Origin: Acidimicrobiia bacterium
GTDB taxonomy: Bacteria; Actinomycetota; Acidimicrobiia; Spongiisociales; UBA5794
DNA: 8,947 bases
Direction: 5' to 3'
Assembly: GCA_029934555.1 (NCBI GenBank)
Contig: JAOZMA010000078.1
Location: 1 to 8,947, forward strand
Positions within the stretch are counted from its first letter, which is position 1; each line of letters opens with the position of its first letter. Below, one piece after another: positions 5,670 to 8,947 of the stretch. Made by a program: the position numbers and the translations under genes. Below the pieces are notes generated by a model. That model saw only the letters and a program-made list of their open reading frames with translations, ran no database searches and had not been told where the DNA came from.

Positions 5670-6917
5670 ATGTCGCTCCCACACTTCCTGACTCCGACGA
5701 AACCCTTCTCGCCGACCGATCGCAGGATCGTCTTCCTGCTCGGAATCGTCGCCTTCGTCGCGGGCTATGGCGGAGCGCAGATGTCTCACACCCTCCCGTA
5801 CGCTCGTCTCTCGCTCGACATGACCGAAGGGAACATGAGCATGATCTTCGCGATCGTGCGCGCCGTGTCACTGCTTGCCGTGGGGTTCTCGATCGTTGCG
5901 GACCGTCAGGGCCGCAAGGATCCCCTGATCGCAGCGTTCGGTCTCCTCGCCCTCGGAAGCCTCCTCACGGCGTTCGTGCCGACCACGGTCGTGTACGTCG
6001 CATCCCAGTCCATCGTTCGAATCGCGGTCATCGCCGTCGCCGCTCTCGGCATGGTCCTTCTCGCCGAAGAGCTCTCGCCGGGGATTCGTGCATACGGGAT
6101 GGGCCTCTACGGACTCGCCGGTTCGCTGGGTGTCGGCACGGGTCTGCTCCTGTTGCCGATCGCTGAGGGCGCTGATACGGGATGGCGCATCCTGTTCGCA
6201 CTCACCGGCCTCGGTCTGCTCGCGATCCCGATGCTGATCCGGTACCTTCCCGAGAGCAAGGCTTACAAGCCGGGCCGCCCCATCTCGTTCATCGGAGCGC
6301 TCAAGATGGGCCTCGGCAAACACTTCTGGCCGCTCGCCGGCGTGTCCTTTTTCGTCTCGGCGTTCTCCGCGCCCGCATTCGACTTCGTGCTCGAGCGTCT
6401 GATCAACGATCTCTCTTGGGATGCGAGCGCTGCCAGGTTCCTCCTCATCGCCGCCAGCGGGCTTGGAGCGATCGGCCTTCTCGTCGGCGGTCACATGGCC
6501 GACAGCAAAGGTCGCCGTCCGACGGCCGCTATCGCAATCGCCTTGGGACTCGTCGGCGGCCTCGGCTTCTACCTTCTCGACTCCGGATGGTTCCTGGCGA
6601 TCTCGATCTTCCTCGCCACGCTGGGAGCCACCATGTTGACCCCGGCACTCGGGGCGCTCAGAGCCGAACTGTTCCCCACCCGCGTGAGGGCAACCTCAGC
6701 GGCCTGGGTGACGAACGCTGCGATCCTCGGAAGCATCTCCGGCTTCCTCATCGGGGCTGCCCTCATCGATCGGATCGGCCTACCGCTGACGGTCGCCGCC
6801 CTCGGCTCGGGCCTCGTGATCTCCATCTTCCTGATCCTCATGCTGCCGGAGACGAAGGGGATGGATCTGGTTCGCTCGGCGCGAAGCGGTGCGAGTACCA
6901 CCACCACAGAGTCGTAG
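5670..6917 (+). CDS. Major facilitator superfamily transporter
   Basis: A 415-residue secondary transporter with about 12 predicted helices. The loop between helices 2 and 3 carries MFS motif A as GFSIVADRQGRK at 72-83, and its counterpart in the second half is GGHMADSKGRRP at 273-284. RYLPESKAYK at 191-200 closes the first half before the central loop, and LPETKG at 392-397 follows the last helix, as in sugar-porter-like and related MFS proteins. The substrate cannot be read from the sequence; small-molecule uptake and drug efflux are both possible. I start at the ATG at 5670, about 18 residues before the first helix. A frame open from a GTG at 5571 would add 33 Pro- and Arg-rich residues unlike any MFS N-terminus. 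No Shine-Dalgarno precedes the ATG; the upstream bases are C-rich. The last 80 bp, including the PETKG codons and a Ser/Thr-rich tail, overlap the end of the MATE gene on the other strand. Confidence 0.9.
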   Translation: MSLPHFLTPTKPFSPTDRRIVFLLGIVAFVAGYGGAQMSHTLPYARLSLDMTEGNMSMIFAIVRAVSLLAVGFSIVADRQGRKDPLIAAFGLLALGSLLTAFVPTTVVYVASQSIVRIAVIAVAALGMVLLAEELSPGIRAYGMGLYGLAGSLGVGTGLLLLPIAEGADTGWRILFALTGLGLLAIPMLIRYLPESKAYKPGRPISFIGALKMGLGKHFWPLAGVSFFVSAFSAPAFDFVLERLINDLSWDASAARFLLIAASGLGAIGLLVGGHMADSKGRRPTAAIAIALGLVGGLGFYLLDSGWFLAISIFLATLGATMLTPALGALRAELFPTRVRATSAAWVTNAAILGSISGFLIGAALIDRIGLPLTVAALGSGLVISIFLILMLPETKGMDLVRSARSGASTTTTES

Positions 6918-8184
6918 CCCGGACGAGCATCAACACGACGATCGCCGCCCAGACTCCGATGAGGCCCCATCCGAACGGAATGACCGCCAGGAGGAGGCCG
7001 ATCGACGCCACGCCGGCAGCGAGTGTGCTCCACGCAAGGAATCCGAATGCGGAAGCCCCGATAGCGATGCCGTCCCACACGAAGACGAGCCCGTTGATCG
7101 GCTGCATCACGATGAGGACCGGCAGGATGGATGCGAACGCCAGCACGACCGCACCGTCCGTGGTGAACCATGAAGCCAGCCACGACGAGACCAGTGCGAG
7201 TGCAGTCGCGAGCACGACGCCGAACAGGAGTCCCAGCGCGAGAAGCCGATTCGATACCTCTCGAGCGACCGCCGGTTTCCCAGCACCAAGTTCTTTGCCG
7301 ACGATCGCCTGACCGGCGATGGCGAGAGCGTCGATGACCAGCGCCAGGAATATCCACAGCTGGATAGCGATCTGGTGTGCAGCCACGGCCGCTGTTCCGA
7401 TACGCGCGGCGACCATGGTGGCTGCGGTCAAGGCGGCCAGAAGCGATGCGTTGCGAAGAACCATCGACTTGCCTGCGCCGAACAGCGAGCGAAGCGTACG
7501 TCGCTGTGGTCGTCCGAATTCGATACCGAGGTCCGTGCGACGAGTCCAGAAGAAAAGCACGAGGAACCAGACTGCGCCGAACCACTGGGCCGCCACCGTC
7601 GCCCATGCGGCTCCTGCGATCCCCCAGCCCAGGCCGAAGATGAGGATCGGATCGAGAACCAGATTCACGACGTTCAGACCGAGCGTCACCACCAGCGGCG
7701 TGCGCGTGTCCTGATACCCACGAAAGGCGCCGTGACCGACCAGGATCACGAGCAGTGCCGGGACGCCCAGGGCGCGAATCCGGAGGTAGGTCATCGCACC
7801 ATCGAGAACCTCGCTATTCGCTCCGAACGCCTTGAGCAGCGGCTCTGCGAAGACGATCAGCGCTATCGCCGCGATCACACCGGAAACACCGGAGATGGCG
7901 AGAGCGGCCACGGTGAAGCGACCAGCTTCGTTGCGCTCCCCCGCCCCTATCGACTGTGCGACGAGTGGTGTGACGGCGTACCCGAGGAAGTTGAAGATGG
8001 CGAATACCGCGAGGAAGATCGCCGAGGCAATGGCAACGGATGCCAGTGCCGTCGCTCCGAGTCGCCCGACGAATGCCGTGTCGATCAGCGAAACAAGCGG
8101 ATCGGCGGCGAGGGCCCCGAGAGCGGGGAGACCGATCCGGAGGATCTCCCGATCGTAGGGGGTCCGTCGGAACGCCTCGATCAT
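6838..8184 (-). CDS. MATE-family multidrug exporter, DinF-like
   Basis: A 448-residue cation-coupled efflux protein with about 12 helices in two MATE repeats. Features typical of the DinF branch are SLIDTAFVGRLG at 32-43 (acidic D35 in the first helix), TPLVAQSIGAG at 72-82, RGYQDTRTPL at 155-164, VVNLVLDPILIFGLG at 172-186, then in the second half AAHQIAIQLW at 268-277 and AGQAIVGKELGAG at 290-302. Substrates are likely hydrophobic or cationic compounds; the exact range is unknown. I choose the ATG at 8184, which overlaps the nth stop codon as ATGA and begins MIEAFRRTPYDREIL, a normal MATE N-terminus. The frame is open 25 residues further upstream into nth, but that extension is Arg-rich and lies wholly within nth. 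There is no usable spacer to a Shine-Dalgarno, so translation is probably coupled to nth. The C-terminal tail (SEPDPSPSSPAA) is encoded opposite the MFS tail. Confidence 0.93.
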   Translation of the reverse strand: MIEAFRRTPYDREILRIGLPALGALAADPLVSLIDTAFVGRLGATALASVAIASAIFLAVFAIFNFLGYAVTPLVAQSIGAGERNEAGRFTVAALAISGVSGVIAAIALIVFAEPLLKAFGANSEVLDGAMTYLRIRALGVPALLVILVGHGAFRGYQDTRTPLVVTLGLNVVNLVLDPILIFGLGWGIAGAAWATVAAQWFGAVWFLVLFFWTRRTDLGIEFGRPQRRTLRSLFGAGKSMVLRNASLLAALTAATMVAARIGTAAVAAHQIAIQLWIFLALVIDALAIAGQAIVGKELGAGKPAVAREVSNRLLALGLLFGVVLATALALVSSWLASWFTTDGAVVLAFASILPVLIVMQPINGLVFVWDGIAIGASAFGFLAWSTLAAGVASIGLLLAVIPFGWGLIGVWAAIVVLMLVRATTLWWWYSHRFAPSEPDPSPSSPAA

Positions 8185-8834
8185 GCCTCGGTCTTGTCGG
8201 GGTACACGCAGCGATCCGCGAGGGGACATCCAACGCAGGCGGGCTTCCTCGCATCGCACACGTCTCGACCGAATTGGATGAACCGCATCGAAACGGCTTC
8301 CCAGTCCTTCTCGGGATAGAGAGCCTTGAGTGCGCTCTCGATCTTGACCGGGTCGGACGATGACACGAGGCCCAGCCGGTTCGAGACCCGCTTCACATGG
8401 GTGTCTACCGCTATCGCCGGAATGTCGAACGCTTCAGCGAGCACCACACTCGCCGTCTTCCTACCGACTCCGCGCAGTTTGACGAGTTCGTCAAGATCCG
8501 CCGGCACAACGCCGTCGTCGCGATCGAGCAGATCCGCTGCGAGCGAGATGATGGACTTCGTCTTCTGCCGGTAGTAACCGGTCGAGAAGACAACCTCTTC
8601 CACTTCGGCGGGGTTCGCAGCGGCGAGGTCTTCCGGCGTCGGCCAGCGCTCAAAGAGGACCGGCGTCACCTTGTTCACATTCGCATCGGTCGTCTGTGCC
8701 GAGAGAACCGTGGCAACAAGCAGATTCCACGGGTCTACGTAGTCCAGCGCCGTCGAGATCTCCGGGTACCGCTTCTTCAACCGGTTGAGGATGACTCGCG
8801 CGTTCCTACGTTCTTCGGTGGTGGGTTCAGCCAT
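8181..8834 (-). CDS. nth: Endonuclease III, DNA glycosylase/AP lyase
   Basis: Removes oxidised pyrimidines from DNA and cleaves the resulting abasic site in base excision repair. With the ATG at 8834 it has 217 residues, close to the 211 of the E. coli enzyme. LLVATVLSAQTTDANVN at 38-54 is the conserved N-terminal helix region. The helix-hairpin-helix LRGVGRKTASVV at 120-131 supplies catalytic Lys K126, and AVDTHVKRV at 142-150 supplies the catalytic Asp D144. The C-terminal cluster C193-X6-C200-X2-C203-X5-C209 binds a [4Fe-4S] centre. All key residues are intact. A GTG at 8855 would add seven residues, but nothing supports it; neither start has a Shine-Dalgarno. A -10-like TACTGT placed 6 nt before the ATG suggests a leaderless transcript. 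The stop codon overlaps the start of the MATE gene. Confidence 0.96.
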   Translation of the reverse strand: MAEPTTEERRNARVILNRLKKRYPEISTALDYVDPWNLLVATVLSAQTTDANVNKVTPVLFERWPTPEDLAAANPAEVEEVVFSTGYYRQKTKSIISLAADLLDRDDGVVPADLDELVKLRGVGRKTASVVLAEAFDIPAIAVDTHVKRVSNRLGLVSSSDPVKIESALKALYPEKDWEAVSMRFIQFGRDVCDARKPACVGCPLADRCVYPDKTEA

Positions 8835-8840
8835 AAGGAG

Positions 8841-8846
8841 ACAGTA
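8841..8846 (-). promoter_or_regulatory. Candidate -10 element for a leaderless nth transcript
   Basis: TACTGT on the minus strand fits the TAnnnT pattern of high-GC bacteria and is followed by six bases and then the nth ATG, so transcription would begin at or next to the start codon. This would explain the missing Shine-Dalgarno. I see no good -35 hexamer 16-18 bp upstream. Confidence 0.3.
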
Positions 8847-8947
8847 GGCCGACACTCAACGACAGGCGACCAGACCGGTCTTGATGTGATGGCGACTTCC
8901 CGGAGAGAATCTCGAATTTCTTGAGTGATTCTGTCGGTAGAGCCGCT
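8847..8947. other. Upstream margin of nth, no gene seen
   Basis: About 100 bases up to the window edge hold no supportable coding region or RNA gene. The only structure is a 6-bp inverted repeat, AGAATC at 8906-8911 and GATTCT at 8927-8932, separated by 15 bases in a locally AT-richer patch. It could be an operator half-site pair or chance. Confidence 0.25.

Noticed and set aside
4651..5871. A 406-codon minus-strand frame across the trpE start, ccdA and the MFS start
   Set aside because: It is extremely Arg- and Ser-rich, has no motif, and lies out of frame over ccdA, whose cysteine motifs and helices are unmistakable. It is a GC-rich shadow.
6569..7606. A 345-codon minus-strand frame overlapping the MFS and MATE genes
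   Set aside because: It is Arg/Gly-rich with no membrane segments, in another frame of the MATE gene and antisense to the MFS gene. Both real genes have clear family motifs.
7375..8319. A 314-codon plus-strand frame opposite the MATE and nth genes
   Set aside because: Highly charged, low-complexity translation typical of the antisense of hydrophobic coding sequence; no domain and no ribosome binding site.
8906..8932. Inverted repeat AGAATC/GATTCT as a terminator or operator
   Set aside because: Six-base arms with a 15-base separation and no U-run are too weak to call a terminator, and no known operator consensus fits.

Overview
This window looks like an ordinary stretch of chromosome from a high-GC free-living bacterium. 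The GC-rich third codon positions, the GTG and TTG start codons, the weak or missing Shine-Dalgarno sequences before several genes, and the actinobacterial-style histidine kinase all fit Actinomycetota, possibly Acidimicrobiia. That placement is an inference; nothing here fixes the taxon. I see no rRNA, tRNA, CRISPR array, insertion sequence, phage gene or defence system.

Layout: eight clear genes fill almost the whole window. From 5549 down to the left edge, six genes run on the minus strand with gaps of 57 bp or less, apart from one 79-bp gap: ccdA (thiol-disulfide membrane protein for cytochrome c maturation), trpE (anthranilate synthase component I), an OmpR-type response regulator, its sensor histidine kinase, a small lipoprotein cytochrome c, and trpC (indole-3-glycerol-phosphate synthase, cut by the left edge). 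This resembles one transcription unit in which a redox/signalling module (ccdA, two-component system, cytochrome c) is interleaved with tryptophan biosynthesis. The 79-bp gap between trpE and the regulator is spanned exactly by a 28-codon reading frame that overlaps both neighbours by 4 bp.

An MFS transporter gene (5670-6917) runs divergently from ccdA across a 120-bp intergenic region that must hold the promoters of both directions. On the right, nth (endonuclease III) and a DinF-like MATE efflux transporter form a minus-strand pair joined by an ATGA stop/start overlap. The MATE gene meets the MFS gene tail to tail, and the two coding regions overlap by 80 bp.

How the genes work together: CcdA could supply the reductant that keeps the haem-binding cysteines of the cytochrome reduced during maturation. 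The two-component system could regulate this cluster or an unrelated envelope response. TrpE and TrpC catalyse the first committed and the last pre-synthase steps of tryptophan synthesis. Nth and the MATE exporter plausibly belong to a damage or stress response. No clearly new system is visible; the points most worth following up are the mixed trp/redox/two-component cluster, the tightly fitted small ORF, and the overlapping convergent transporters.
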